64,000 nt of DNA from Cordylochernes scorpioides (lineage: Eukaryota > Arthropoda > Arachnida > Pseudoscorpiones > Chernetidae), in NCBI GenBank assembly GCA_030710605.1, contig CP092872.1, forward strand, positions 11,095,691-11,159,690. The letters run 5' to 3'. Each line of letters begins with the position of its first letter. Position 1 is the first letter of the stretch. Positions 1-10,385 of this stretch are shown in pieces. A program made the position numbers and the translations under genes. The notes under the pieces are model-generated. The model did no database searches. It saw nothing but the letters and a program-made list of their open reading frames with translations, and was not told the origin of the DNA.

Positions 1-439
1 TTCCATTCTTTACATTTGAGGATCTTAATTTATTGAAGAACTTATAAGCATTACCAAATGGATTATCTGTGTAATTTTCTTCAATAACGTTTCGCCAGTT
101 GCATTGGTGTATTTGTTTCTTGCCAACTTGAATGTATTGTAACTGGTTGTTTTATGACGATAATACTAGTTTCTAATATAATGAAAATGATTTTTTATTA
201 TTTCCTGTTCATTAGTCCACCAGTCAATTCTGGAAACATGTTTATTAATGGGGGATTTAACCTTCGAAGATTTATATGCTGCTTCTCTCAATAAATTCAT
301 GAGTGCGTTCACTATCCCATCAATGTCTTCCTCATTTTTCACTCTGCTTATATCAATTCCCAGTTTTTTGTATCTTGTAATGATATGTTATTAGAAAAAT
401 TTGCCCAATTCGCATTTTTTTCAAAGTGGAAATTTGATT

Positions 440-1213
440 ATTGAATAAATGACCATTCTTTAACCTGATATCAAATTTAACAGCAAAATGGTCGGAAATA
501 TTAGTCAAATCAGAGGTATGCCAGTTGTTTATTAAACTTAGTGAGTGTTTATTCGAGATTGTGAGATCAATTATACTTACTCTCCGCGGCAGGTGGGTGT
601 TTTTTCAGGTTATGTATAAAGAGGTTACATTCGTCTATAATAGGTTGTAATCTATATCCATTAGAGTTTATAACATTTCAAACCATATAGTATGTCTTGA
701 ATTAAAATCACCGCAAAGGATTACAGGTTGATTTATATACGTTTTGAGCAGATCTCTAATGAATGTTTGATGAACAGGTTTATAAGTATTCGGATGAATG
801 TATAAATTAGAAATAATTAATTTTGCTTTAACTGTAGAAATAGATATTGTTGTACAAAAATAATTTGTGAATTTTTCCTCTTTGCTGAACTTTATATTTT
901 TATTTAAAATTATAGTTGCCGTATATTTTTCCCAAGTTTTATTCGAACATATAATTTGAGAGTCCATATCATAAATAACATTTTCATGTAAAACATATGG
1001 TTCTTGAATCAAAAGAATGTCAGGTGAAGGATATTCACATATCAAACAAAATGTTAACGCGGGATTCGATCCCGGTTCATTACTGTCTGGAAACGAGGGT
1101 GTTACCCACTCGTCCTTGTCAGGTGGGTCATCTCTAGTGCTGGCCTGTAGTTTACTTATCGCAGTAAAACTTTTTTTTACATTTTGTTGAATACATCTCA
1201 CATTTTCAATCAT
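440..1213 (-). pseudogene. LINE ORF2, endonuclease domain (frameshifted)
   Basis: The first part (668-1213) shows endonuclease/exonuclease/phosphatase-fold motifs: an N-terminal CIQQNV block, PDILLIQEPYV with the catalytic Glu, and VILCGDFNSRHTIW with the Asp/Asn pair. The reading then continues in another frame: after a stop at 668-670 the same strand encodes NSNGYRLQPII and further on SDHFAVKF, the C-terminal His motif. The enzyme nicks target DNA to prime reverse transcription. Between the first two motifs there are about 35 extra codons that look like an inserted tRNA-like sequence (see 1045-1150). One frameshift is certain, so this copy cannot make an active enzyme. Confidence 0.8.
1045..1150 (-). 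repeat. tRNA-like (SINE-type) insertion inside the LINE endonuclease
   Basis: On the minus strand this stretch ends in GGGATCGAATCCC (plus-strand 1061-1073), which resembles a tRNA T-arm/B box. It separates two endonuclease motifs that usually lie close together, and it keeps the reading frame open. The same 13-bp block with similar flanks recurs at 25438-25450. No complete cloverleaf is visible. Confidence 0.4.
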
Positions 1214-1243
1214 ATAGGATATTAATCTATTTAAGATTAAGCT

Positions 1244-1714
1244 TTAAATTGTATTTGCTACATCATTTCCCTCGTATATTTGTGAATATTGTGTCCTTTG
1301 GATAATTTTGTCTATTTGTGATTTGTAAATCGGGCATTCACTTGAATTTGATTTATGGTTTGTAGAAATGTTTTTAAATTTAGGGTGCTTAGAGAAATTG
1401 TGACAATTTGGCGCTTCAATACAGTTGTGGCTACCCTGTACACCGCATATTTTACATATTTTAATGTTTTGGCAGTCTTTTGTTTTATGGTTCGGATTAA
1501 ATTCAAAACAATTTTGGCATTGTCTTACAAATATTCTGTCTTTTGTAGAACATCGCTCAAAATCGGTGTATATCTCATTACCCATTTTTCTTAAAATTTG
1601 GTAAACTTTAGTAGTTACTTTTAATACTATATTGTGATATGCAGAGTTAAATCCCATTCGCGGTACGAGACAAGCGATGCCAAACATGTCCGCACAGTTG
1701 GCTTCAGAAGCCAT
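1244..1714 (-). pseudogene. LINE ORF1, gag-like zinc-knuckle protein (fragment)
   Basis: The 156-residue fragment carries closely spaced Cys/His clusters (CQNCFEFNPNHKTKDC, then CKICGVQGSHNC), which match the CCHC knuckles of LINE ORF1 proteins. ORF1 proteins of this type bind the element RNA to form the ribonucleoprotein used in retrotransposition. The start shown is only the first Met of the open stretch. Similarity to ORF1 probably continues upstream in another frame, because the residues before the knuckles (MGNEIYTDFERC) sit in the middle of the usual domain rather than at its N terminus. ORF2 begins just downstream on the same strand. The copy is frameshifted and truncated by the neighbouring mariner-type element. 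The zinc-knuckle identity is sure; the clade is less so. Confidence 0.75.
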
Positions 1715-1783
1715 ATATCGATTATTCTTATTTTAATTCATTTGAAAAATTCAACTATCCCTGATCATTTATTTTACTCTGGG

Positions 1784-2890
1784 ATGCCGTCACTACAGGA
1801 TAAAGTACTCTTGGTGAAATTTTATTATTGCAATTCAGAATCTTCCACTGAAGCTTTACGAGCGTTTCGTAACTTTAAAGGTATTCGAAGAGGTAAAGGA
1901 CCCATGAGTTGCTACTCTCTAAGGAGAATGATAAAATATTTTGAGAAGACTGGATCTCTGGAAGCAAAACCTCGGAGTGGAAGACCATCGACACGCAAGT
2001 CAGTGGCTGTTGCGGTTTCGCAGAATGTTGAAGCTATTGAAACGTTATCCACGTATGGAGAAGTAAGTGCTCGACAAGTTTCTCGACAAACGGGGATTTC
2101 GTATGGAACAGTTTGGAGAGCTCTAAGAATTTTTCTTAAAAAATACCCGTACAAAATTCAAAGATTTCACGAGCTAAAAGTCGGCGATTTTGAGAAGCGT
2201 CAAGAATTTGCTGCATGGGTTTTCCGGCAAATTGATATTGATGAAAACTGGCTGTCGAATGTTCTGTGGACAGATGAAGCTCACTTTTATCTAAATGGAG
2301 AAGTCAACACTCAAAACAGCCGCATTTGGGCAACAGGAAACCCTAGGATTTTTACAGAAATGCCACTTCATCATCCCAGAGTTACAGTTTGGTGTGGGTT
2401 CACTTCTTCTTTTATTATTGGGCCATTTTTCTTTGAAGAAATAAATGGAAGAACTTTTAAAACCGTTTCTGTAACTGGTGAACGTTATGTTCAACTTTTG
2501 AGAGAAAAGGGTTTCCCCATATTGCAGGACAGACAAGCACTGAGCGAAATAACATTCATGCAAGATGGAGGACCTCCTCATATCTCCCGCGGTGCCAAAC
2601 AATTGCTGAAGGATACGTTCGGTGAAGATCGTGTGATAAGTCGCCACTTTATACACCAGTGGCCTTCAAGATCACCAGACTTGACGCCTTGCGATTTTTG
2701 GCTAGGGGGGTACATTAAGTCGCGTGTTTATCGATGCCGGCCTACCACATTGGCCATGTTGAAGGCTTCTATCAGACGGCACGTTTCATCAATTTCAACA
2801 GATATGTTATTTAATGCTATCCAATCTGTCATCTATCGTCTGCAGGCGGTGTTTGAGAATGAAGGGCGCCACATTGAGCAAGGATTGTGA
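1784..2890 (+). CDS. Tc1/mariner-superfamily transposase (DDD type)
   Basis: The 368-residue protein is intact from ATG 1784 to TGA 2888-2890. It starts with a helix-turn-helix region (LQDKVLLVKFYY through KPRSGRPS), then a second one (ISYGTVWRALR), then a DDE/D catalytic domain. The likely catalytic acids are D164 in WTDEAHFYLNG, D261 in FMQDGGPPH and D304 in SPDLTPCDFW. The last two are separated by 42 residues, longer than the 34 of classical mariner, so this belongs to a long-spacing DDD branch of the superfamily. The enzyme cuts and pastes its own element by binding the terminal inverted repeats. An earlier in-frame Met exists at 1634, but that stretch overlaps LINE sequence, so I use 1784. 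An AATAAA signal lies about 115 bp after the stop. Confidence 0.9.
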   Translation: MPSLQDKVLLVKFYYCNSESSTEALRAFRNFKGIRRGKGPMSCYSLRRMIKYFEKTGSLEAKPRSGRPSTRKSVAVAVSQNVEAIETLSTYGEVSARQVSRQTGISYGTVWRALRIFLKKYPYKIQRFHELKVGDFEKRQEFAAWVFRQIDIDENWLSNVLWTDEAHFYLNGEVNTQNSRIWATGNPRIFTEMPLHHPRVTVWCGFTSSFIIGPFFFEEINGRTFKTVSVTGERYVQLLREKGFPILQDRQALSEITFMQDGGPPHISRGAKQLLKDTFGEDRVISRHFIHQWPSRSPDLTPCDFWLGGYIKSRVYRCRPTTLAMLKASIRRHVSSISTDMLFNAIQSVIYRLQAVFENEGRHIEQGL

Positions 2891-4050
2891 TCTAATACAA
2901 GAGACAAGGCCTCCAAGAGACAAGTTACCTCATGTGTTATATAAGCTGCCATGTATTATATTATCTACCAATATTTTGAAGCTCTTTGTGTTGGGTTATG
3001 GGTAAATAAATTCTGTCCTCATATCTTGTCTCTTTTTTTATTTGTGAACAGTAATTTTTGTTTGTTTGTCATTTGCTCACATCTTATATTATGTCGTGCA
3101 GACCAAAGTGTTGTAACTTCTCGAATAACACTGGTACACACAATTTTACCCCTTATGTTTAATTTGTCGCTTTTCGCTCATTAAAAGAATAAGCCTAAGG
3201 AATATTCTCTGTAACCCCCCACCTTTAGAAATTTTGGGCAAAAAAAAAATAATACAAAATAATTTACTACCACGTTTTTCAACGCAAAAGGTTGATTTAA
3301 AAATTATATTTATTTGAGGGGATACATTTTTAAAAATCGTGTACAGTATAATAAACAATGATAACATTTGACAAGCCCATAGGATATTTGGAATAAAGTA
3401 CGACAAATGTATTTTGTCACTCCCATCTATATTTCATTTGTTGGATCATGACAAATTTCCAGTTAAATAGTCGAGTGTCGCCAATTATTCAAGAAATTAC
3501 ACATTCCTTATAGCAAGAAATCCTATTAGTAGTACCATCATAATTTTTGGTACTATATTAACATTTCAAAAAATCGTGTATTGAATTCAGCTATGTTTTT
3601 CAAACATTCAATATATTTGACAAAACTCTATCAAAAATATAAATATTTTTTTGCTACATGTTTTAATTTGTATATACCTATTTTACATATCTCAGATTGT
3701 ATTTAAAAATCGTTAACCATTTCTTCTAACTTTTGGCGAAATGGTGCTTTATTAATTAACGATTTGATATTATTAGGATTCTTTCCTGGTATACAAAAAT
3801 GAAAAATACGTGTAGATCAGTTATACTTTTCAATTAATCAAACAATTTGGCCGCTGAATTTCTGATTCTGGTACAGCGCCATCTAGGGAATGAAATTGTA
3901 ACTAAAATCAATTTCGAAATTTTCAATATTTGCCATAAAAAATCCCATTGCATTCTGAACACAATGGTGTTTACCGCATTGCTCTAGCGCAAATATTCGC
4001 GGAGTTATTAATTTTTAAAGTTGTGCGGGACTTTTGGATCACCCTGTATT
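2891..4050 (+). mobile_element. 3' part of the mariner-type element, with right terminus
   Basis: Non-coding and AT-rich. It ends near 4050 with GGACTTTTGGATCACCCTGT, the sort of end typical of Tc1/mariner elements. I could not find a matching left inverted repeat before 1784, so the element may be 5'-truncated or rearranged with the LINE. A CTCF-like core, GCGCCATCTAGGG, lies near 3878. Confidence 0.55.
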
Positions 4051-4184
4051 TACAGTTCAAATCTACTTAACATTCTTATTAAATTATTTAGACTTATTTA
4101 TTATTATTTAATTTTTACAAATATATATATGTTATATTAAAATATTATTTCATTTAAAATTATATTTCATAGATTAAAATACTC

Positions 4185-4400
4185 TGCTAAATCGACCGCC
4201 AGGGGTCAAACTTCCCCTATAAAAACTCATTGTTGTTGTTTCCCGATGGCCGCCTCAAAACTTTTGTACATTATGTAAATAATCTTTTGTTTTTCCTTGT
4301 TCTACTCGCATTAAGCCAGGCAGTACTTTAATCAAATTATGTTTTTTTTTAATATATATTCCATAAGTTCAATTTTATTACTGATCAAAGTCAACACATA
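4185..4400 (+). repeat. Dispersed repeat family D, copy 1
   Basis: A block with CTGCTAAATCGACCGCC, CCCCTATAAAAACTC, a short (GTT)n run, GGCCGCCTCAAAACTTTTGT and AAGCCAGGCAGTACTT. The same order appears at 51495-51835, and inverted at 8700-8975 and 19315-19600. It has no coding potential. The internal GTT run resembles a LINE tail. Confidence 0.7.
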
Positions 4401-4454
4401 ATCTCTTCTTTTTTATATTTATAACATGTATATATATAGTATATACTTATATAT

Positions 4455-4890
4455 GTAAAACGACATTTGAAAATTATCCTGCATGTGTTTCTTTTCAATG
4501 AAAATTCAATATTTATTTCAAGGAGAAAAATAACGATTATTTCTAACCTTTTGAATGAGGTATAAAAGGGTGAATTGTGAAGAGTAATGATAAACGGAAA
4601 AATAAAAGTGTCCAGGGATGGGAATCGAACCCATAGTGTTCCGCTTACCGGGCAGATGCCATGTCCAGGGTAGCCTAGTGGACATGGCATCTGCCCGGTA
4701 AACGGAACACTGAGGGTTCGATTCCCATCCCTGGACACTTTTATTTTTCCGTTTATCATTACTCTTCACAATTCACCCTTTTATACCTCATTCAAAAGGT
4801 TAGAAATAATCGTTATTTCTCTTTGAAATAAATTTTGAATTTTCATTGAAAAGAAACACATGCGGGATAGTATTTCAAATGTCGTTTTAC
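4455..4890. repeat. Perfect-like palindrome of two head-to-head SINE1 copies
   Basis: Two copies of a tRNA-derived SINE lie in opposite orientation, joined at their tRNA heads. The arms are about 213 bp each (4455-4667 and 4679-4890) with an 11-nt loop, and differ by only a few bases. The right copy has the tRNA A-box-like TAGCCTAGTGG and a perfect B box, GGTTCGATTCC (about 4713-4723). A tRNA-like acceptor pairing (GTCCAGG with CCTGGAC) spans the loop. The body runs through CTTTTATTTTTCCGTTTATC to ACATGCGGGATA. Confidence 0.85.
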
Positions 4891-4902
4891 AATCACAAGC
4901 CG

Positions 4903-5110
4903 CATTATATTATATTTTATACTTTTATATATTTGTGTTATTTATATATATGAAATGTTAGCCACACACATAGAGTGTGTTTTGTGAATATTTTATATAC
5001 AGTCGCGTGAAGGTATCGCGTGATTAATCAAAACATTTCAAAATAAGGAGAGACCTTGACGAAGATAGGCATAAAGCCTAGTGAAATATTGGACTTTTTT
5101 GTAACCAATA
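4903..5110 (+). repeat. Family E repeat with hammerhead-like core
   Basis: Contains at 5048-5097 a pattern resembling a decayed type I hammerhead: TTGACGA, a 5-bp hairpin (TAGGC/GCCTA), GAAA, TATT, then GGAC. It resembles 9091-9136. C3 of the catalytic core is replaced, so activity is unlikely. Confidence 0.35.
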
Positions 5111-5370
5111 AAATATTTTATTTCATTTTTGATCCAAAAATATGGTGTTTAATTAATACAAGTATATATTTCATATATATTAAATATCGTATATATAGAA
5201 TTATTTAAAAATAAATTGCGTAAAAAAATCAACAAAATTCTATCATCTTTCTTCAAGAAAGAATATAGGAGAAGAAATATTTTCCTTTCTTCACTTTAGC
5301 TTATATTTAATTATAAGATTTTTATATGAATGCCAGCCAGGCGCAGCCTCTATCTTAACGATATAAGAAA

Positions 5371-5852
5371 ACTAGCCGAATGACCCGGGCAACGCCCGTG
5401 TTTTAATATGACACGTGGACCTGTTGGATCATTAACGCCCGTGTTTTACCCGATTGAATGTTTTTATTCAAATACTATTTGTTACAATTATAAATTTTCG
5501 CCTTAAATAAATGTATATATTAGTTAATAACTATAGCCTATGTGCTTTATCTGTCCATGTACTGTTGGCTTCCGTAAGCGTCTCTTACTGGGAAAAAGAA
5601 AGAGAGGATTCCATTTAGTTATTAACTAATATATGCATTTATTTAAGGAGCGACCCGCTCCAACACAATAGTTAAAAAAAACAACAAAGCGAGTGGGGGG
5701 GGCATGATGGGGGGGGGGGGGGGGGGGGGGGGGGGCAAAGGTGGCGTGATCGTAGCCAACCAATAGGAGTGCGCCATTCCAAAAAAAAAAAAAAGCAAAC
5801 GGTGACAGAGATGAAAAAGAATTGATGACGCTCGTAACTGTATATAGAATAA
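5371..5852 (-). mobile_element. Non-autonomous Helitron, copy 1
   Basis: Read on the minus strand it ends in the GC hairpin GGGCGTTGCCCGGG followed by CTAGT, the hallmark of a Helitron 3' end (plus strand begins ACTAGCCGAATGACCCGGGC at 5371). It matches the copy at 23706-24121 through to the shared edge GTAACTGTATATAGA. It has no Rep/helicase ORF. Inside are a run of more than 30 G (about 5703-5736) and a CCAAT-type block, GCCAACCAATAGG. Confidence 0.75.
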
Positions 5853-5984
5853 TTACCATAGTTAGGTCTTTGCTATCTCTATCTTTTCTATAAACCTACC
5901 TCTTCGTTTATTCCTTTTTCTACCCAGCACATGACGCGTAACGGCCGAATCTATGCTGGAGTATTTTCCCCTTTATTCCCTAGT

Positions 5985-6200
5985 GGACATGGCATCTGCC
6001 CGGTAAGCGTAACACTGTGGGTTCGATTCCCATCCCTGGACACTTTTATTTTTCCATTTATCATTACTCTTCACAATTCATCCTTTAATACTTCATCCCT
6101 AAGGTTAGAAAATAAGCGTTATTTCTTCTCAAAATAAATTTCGATTTTTCGTTCAAAAGAAACACATGCGGGATAATTTTCAAATGTCGTTCTAATTTTA
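5985..6200 (+). repeat. SINE1, tRNA-derived SINE, 5'-truncated copy
   Basis: Starts inside the tRNA head (AGTGGACATGGCATCTGCCC), keeps the B box GGTTCGATTCC and the full body to CACATGCGGGATAATTTTC. It aligns base for base with the right arm of 4455-4890. Confidence 0.8.
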
Positions 6201-6255
6201 TCTCTATTTATTTATTAAATATATATTGAGAAGTGAAACCTCTTATGTTTTAAAT

Positions 6256-6780
6256 AAACTAATAAATATTTATATACATATAAAATGAAAAGATTTAAAA
6301 GCAAGAATGTTTCTTTTATACATAATACAAACTTCTACTGCCCTTACTGCGATGAAAAAATATATTGGGAGGGCTTGGCTCATCAGTGGTGAACCCTCCC
6401 AGCGGTTTCGAAAATTTAATTCACCAGACCGCTTCTCAGAACTCTAATACTGTATTGGACGATTCTGCTTATATACGCAGCATTGAAGGGTGGAATCTCA
6501 GAAATGGGTTTCAAGAAAACTATGGACATAAGCTTATAGGACAGTAGAGTTACATTCAAATATTTGCATCGAGCAATGCTCTTCCGCAAACAATAAAGAC
6601 AAGGTCAATTAGACATATATTAACACAAAGCAATAACGCGCTATCTATACATATAAAATGAAAGGATTTAAAAGCAAGAATAGAAGTTTGTATTATATAT
6701 AAAAGAAACATTCGCGCTTTTAAATCCTTTTATTTTATATGTATAGATGGCGCGTTATTGCTTTGTGTTAATAAATATTT
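6256..6780. mobile_element. Family C palindromic element, long form, with a second partial copy
   Basis: The left part holds TTCTACTGCCCTTACTGCGA, GGAGGGCTTGGCTCATCAGT and the long internal segment also seen at 29813-30187. From about 6627 a second copy begins and folds back on itself, ending in AGATGGCGCGTTATTGCTTT. TAATAAATATTTATATA occurs at both outer ends, a likely target duplication, though part of it may be simple AT sequence. Confidence 0.65.
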
Positions 6781-7417
6781 ATATATTTAGAATTTAACTT
6801 AAATTATATTATATATATGTGAAGAAATATGGGTATAGTAAAAGTTAATCTAACCTAACCCAATATTCCTCTACCAACTACCTAACTCCAGACAAGCTTC
6901 GCCTTTTATCGTCTCAAATTATATTTATGGCCAGGAGGTCTGATCGAGGGAACAACTTTCCCGCCAATCTGGCCCCACTGAGCTTATCTATGAATAGAAA
7001 AAAAATATTTGGAAATATTACTAGCTTCTAAAACTTCCAGAAATACATTCTGCTGCAACATTAGATATATATATATATTTTTTTTTCTCTAAATATTATT
7101 TCAAAATATCGCTATGTTACTTTTTGAAGAAAACTTCAAATTTTCTAAATTAAATATTTTCCAACTTTCGTTCATAAAAAATAGAATACAATGTACCTAT
7201 TAGAGTTTTAAAATTATTTGTAATAAGTATAACAATTTTATTATATTTTTTAAAAGGGAATTGAATCGAAAGATATCATAATTAAAGTGCATAATAAAAT
7301 ATTTTATTGAAAAATGTATATTTTTAAAACTCTACTATATATATAGGTATTTATATCATATTTATCTCTAAAGAATGGTATAAGAGACATTGTGAAAAAG
7401 TAACCTCACTTGTTAAA
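6781..7417. other. No feature recognised
   Basis: AT-rich sequence without a convincing ORF, RNA gene or repeat shared with the rest of the window. Confidence 0.6.
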
Positions 7418-8170
7418 ATACACTCATGAATAAAACTTAAGGAAGTTGTACCTTTCAGCATGTATATCGGGATTCAGACAATAACTCTGAAAGATACACT
7501 CATAGACAAAACTTAAGGAAGTTGTACCTTTCAGCATGTATATCGGGATTCATACAATAACTCTGAAAGATACACTCATGAATAAAACTTAAGGAAGTTG
7601 TACCTTTCAGCATGTATATCGGGATTCAGACAATAACTCTGAAAGATACACTCATAGACAAAACTTAAGGAAGTTGTACCTTTCAGCAGGTATATTGGGA
7701 TTGAGACAATAACTCTGAAAGATACACTCATGGACAAAACTTAAGGAAGTTGTAAATTTCAGCATGTATATCGGGATTCAGACAATAACTCTGAAAGACA
7801 CAATCATAGACAAAACTTAAGGAAGTTGTACATTTCAGCATATATATCGGAATTGAGACAATTCCTCTGAAAGATACACTCACGGACAAAATTTAAGAAA
7901 GTTTTACCTTTTTAGCATGTATATCGGGATTCAGACAATAACTCTAATAGATAAACTCATGGACAAAACTTAAGGCATTTGTACCTTTTAGCATGTATAT
8001 CGGTATTGAGACAATAACTCTGAAAGATATCACAGTGACCTTTATTGAAGACACACGAGATAACCAAGTTTGAACAATATTGCCTCGGTCTCCTTAAAAA
8101 ACAGGGGACATTACTTACCAGTTTCTTTGGTTTTGTTTATGAGTATATATATACAAGCTTTTGTGAGTAG
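7418..8170 (-). repeat. 76-bp TIR satellite, array 1, with unique end segment
   Basis: Eight or so units of about 76 bp, each with ACTCATGGACAAAACTTAAG, GTTGTACCTTT, CATGTATATCGGGATT and AATAACTCTGAAAGATA. After 8035 comes a unique piece (CCTTTATTGAAGACACACGA) that also caps the arrays at 46600 and, inverted, at 49080, 11400 and 62300. See findings for how units relate to transposon ends. Confidence 0.85.
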
Positions 8171-8690
8171 GAAAGAACGCTGGACCAAATGTGTACAGAG
8201 GAGATAAATTGAATGATATATAGCTAATAGCTAGGTATTCATATATACAAAGTTTTATGGTTTGTCAAATAAAAATATTATTGATGATTGTGGCCATTAC
8301 TTATTGACCCAACCTTGTATGTATGTGTGAATAAAGTACGAAAAATAGAATAGAATAAGGTCAAATGTTGATATTAAATATTTGAAATAATAAAAAAAAA
8401 TTACTCGTGAGAGAGAGAGATTGAAACTGATTTATTTCAAAGTCCATATAAGATTATATAAGGTTAAATACAGAATAAATATAAATATGAATAAATATGA
8501 TTATATAATGATAAATGTATGAATAAATAGATAAAATATATAAAATAATTGATAAATATACATATATATAAAATATATGCAGTCTTCATTAGTGGGGCCT
8601 ACCGCGGGAAAGACTCCGCCACCGATGGACTGTGAGAGTTCTTTCCCACAGAGAGAGAGAAAGAGCGTTCAGGAAATGTTTTCTTCTGTT
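8171..8690. other. No feature recognised; AT-rich with short GA runs
   Basis: Simple AT-rich DNA, a GAGAGAGA run near 8410 and a short GC-richer patch at 8580-8640. Nothing coding. Confidence 0.55.
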
Positions 8691-8699
8691 TAACATGTA

Positions 8700-8975
8700 C
8701 GTTATAAAATAATGTCTGCTGATCATTTTGAGAATACAAAGAGTATTTTATGATATTGCAGTCGTGTCAAGAAGAATAAACAACAGTTCTGAATCACAAT
8801 TTGATTCAATTGTACAAATGAAAGAATTTAAGAAATAAATACCTGATTTGAAGGGTAAAGAGAAGAAAATAAAAGATTACATATTTACATATCTACAGAA
8901 AGAGCCGGCCAACGGAAAACAACAACAATAGGTTTATATAGGGAAAGTGGCGATATCTGGCGGTCGACTTAACAG
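8700..8975 (-). repeat. Dispersed repeat family D, copy 2 (inverted)
   Basis: Reverse complement of the family D order: GAGCCGGCCAACGG, (AAC)n, ATAGGTTTATATAGGG and ATATCTGGCGGTCGACTTAA. Confidence 0.65.
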
Positions 8976-8994
8976 AGTAGTTTGTTCTAAAAAA

Positions 8995-9170
8995 ATAATT
9001 GTGTGAAATAAAATAAATTTTATATAACATATATACTTATTAGATAGTGCTAACACTATGCGGCGCTGAGTTTGTGTATGCAAAAATGTAATGCCTCGAT
9101 AAAGGTTGGCTTTCAGCCAGCCGAAATATTGGCAAAATAAATATTTTGTTAAATCCAATATATGCCTATT
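8995..9170 (+). repeat. Family E repeat with hammerhead-like core, copy 2
   Basis: At 9091-9136: stem I TGCC/GGCA, a 7-bp stem II (GGTTGGC/GCCAGCC), GAAA and TATT. The conserved CUGAUGA is degraded to TCGATAA. The architecture matches 5048-5097. Confidence 0.35.
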
Positions 9171-9249
9171 ATTATCTAATGAATTAAGTATGGATTGCTC
9201 TATTTTCAAAACAATAAATACTTATGTGTATATATTAAAAATAAAAATG

Positions 9250-9440
9250 GCATATCTTGACCGCGTTTACATGAACGTGATGGCAAAGCGCCATCTAGTG
9301 GAACAAAAATAAACAAAACGTTTATTCAACATGTTCCGTGATATTCGGCGTTTATTATGGCGATATTAAGCGTTTTGTTTATTTTTGTTTCACTAGATGG
9401 CACTCTGCCATCTAGAAATGTGAACGCAGTCAGGATATGT
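9250..9440. repeat. Family G palindrome with CTCF-like motif
   Basis: Inverted arms around AGCGCCATCTAGTGG (9287-9301) and CACTAGATGGCACTCTGCCA, with AAATAAACAAAACG/CGTTTTGTTTATTTT inside. A half copy lies at 33530-33690. No ORF. Confidence 0.7.
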
Positions 9441-9554
9441 CTAAATGGTAATCTTTCGTGTCTATTTTATAAAACAGAAAGGTTTTTGGTATGCTAGTAT
9501 GACATAATGACTTTCGTTTAAGGTTTGATCAGAAGTAAAAGAAAGATACACGGG

Positions 9555-9930
9555 CAAGGGTTGGCAAACTTTTGAGTAGGAAGAGTCAAAAATTACAATT
9601 TACAGAAGTTTTTAAAGAGCCAGAATATTTTTCTTGCCAACAATAAAGAGTATGCACTTGAATAATGATTGCGTATGGAACTATATTGTAGGGAAGTATT
9701 TTTTATTTTATTAACAGAGTATTATTTTTTATGTTTATATTTTGATAATATTGTAAACTTCCCACATTGCTTATCTTTTGTTTATCATTAATAGTTTGTA
9801 CTTACCTTAAATAAATTGCTGTTTCATCTTGAAGTTTGTCTTTCCTTATTTTTTACGTGGCAATATAAATAGCCGCAGCTTCACGTACAAAGAGCCACAT
9901 GTGACTGCGAGCCGCAGTTTACCTGTACAT
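9555..9930. mobile_element. Non-autonomous hAT-like element
   Basis: Left end GGGTTGGCAAACTTTTGAGT and right end GAGCCACATGTGACTGCGAG then CCGCAGTTTACCTG match the well-known hAT terminal pattern (a GGGTTGGCAA end and GAGCCGC near the other end). The right end is mutated. No transposase ORF. Confidence 0.5.
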
Positions 9931-10227
9931 GGAGGATGTACTGACATAATTACCCTATGTATCGCCATTACTGCTGGCCGTAATTAAATGATCTGCGACG
10001 ATATGGAAGGAAGAATTCTGCTGAGGTTTTTTAAGAACGCCCACAGGTTCGTGAAATTCCATTGATTTCACAGGAATTCCGCTGAGTATTCCTAAATTAA
10101 AGTCCTTCAGTTCAATAGCCTTGTGTGGAAGGATAATTCCTTTTATAATTTGACCTTATATACCACTGACTTTATATATGTATATTTGCATATATCATTT
10201 TCATATATATATAGTAAATTTAAATTA
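9931..10227. other. No feature recognised
   Basis: Mixed-composition sequence. Two short imperfect repeats of GGAAGAATTCTGCTGAG/AGGAATTCCGCTGAG occur at 10007 and 10070. Confidence 0.5.
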
Positions 10228-10385
10228 TTTTAGACGCGTATGATTCTTTTTTAAAATAAAACAATTTCTACTTATCTTACTGTAATGAAAGATTAATGAG
10301 AGGGCCTGGTTCATCACTGGTGAACCCTCCCATTAATTTATAATTATAGTAAGGGAAGTAGAAAATTGTTTTATTCTAAATTTTT
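10228..10385. mobile_element. Family C palindromic element, short form
   Basis: TTTTAGACGCGTATGATTC opens a hairpin whose arms contain ACAATTTCTACTTATCTTAC and its complement. The apex is GAGGGCCTGGTTCATCACTG then GTGAACCCTCCC. Same family as 22202, 24856 and 43209. Confidence 0.75.

Larger units (their letters stand above)
1..1735 (-). mobile_element. Decayed LINE (Jockey/R1-like non-LTR retrotransposon), 5' half
   Basis: Read on the minus strand, a zinc-knuckle ORF1 (1244-1714) is followed by an ORF2 that opens with an apurinic-type endonuclease (about 440-1213), the usual order in Jockey-superfamily LINEs. The reverse transcriptase would lie beyond the left edge of the window. The copy is dead: ORF2 shifts frame near 668 and ORF1 loses its frame upstream of 1714. 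Its 5' end runs into the mariner-type element near 1735-1784, and I could not find the exact junction. Confidence 0.8.

Noticed and set aside
4455-4890. Functional tRNA gene
   Set aside because: A and B boxes and acceptor pairing are visible but the anticodon stem does not form, and the sequence is followed by a SINE body. It is tRNA-derived, not a tRNA gene.
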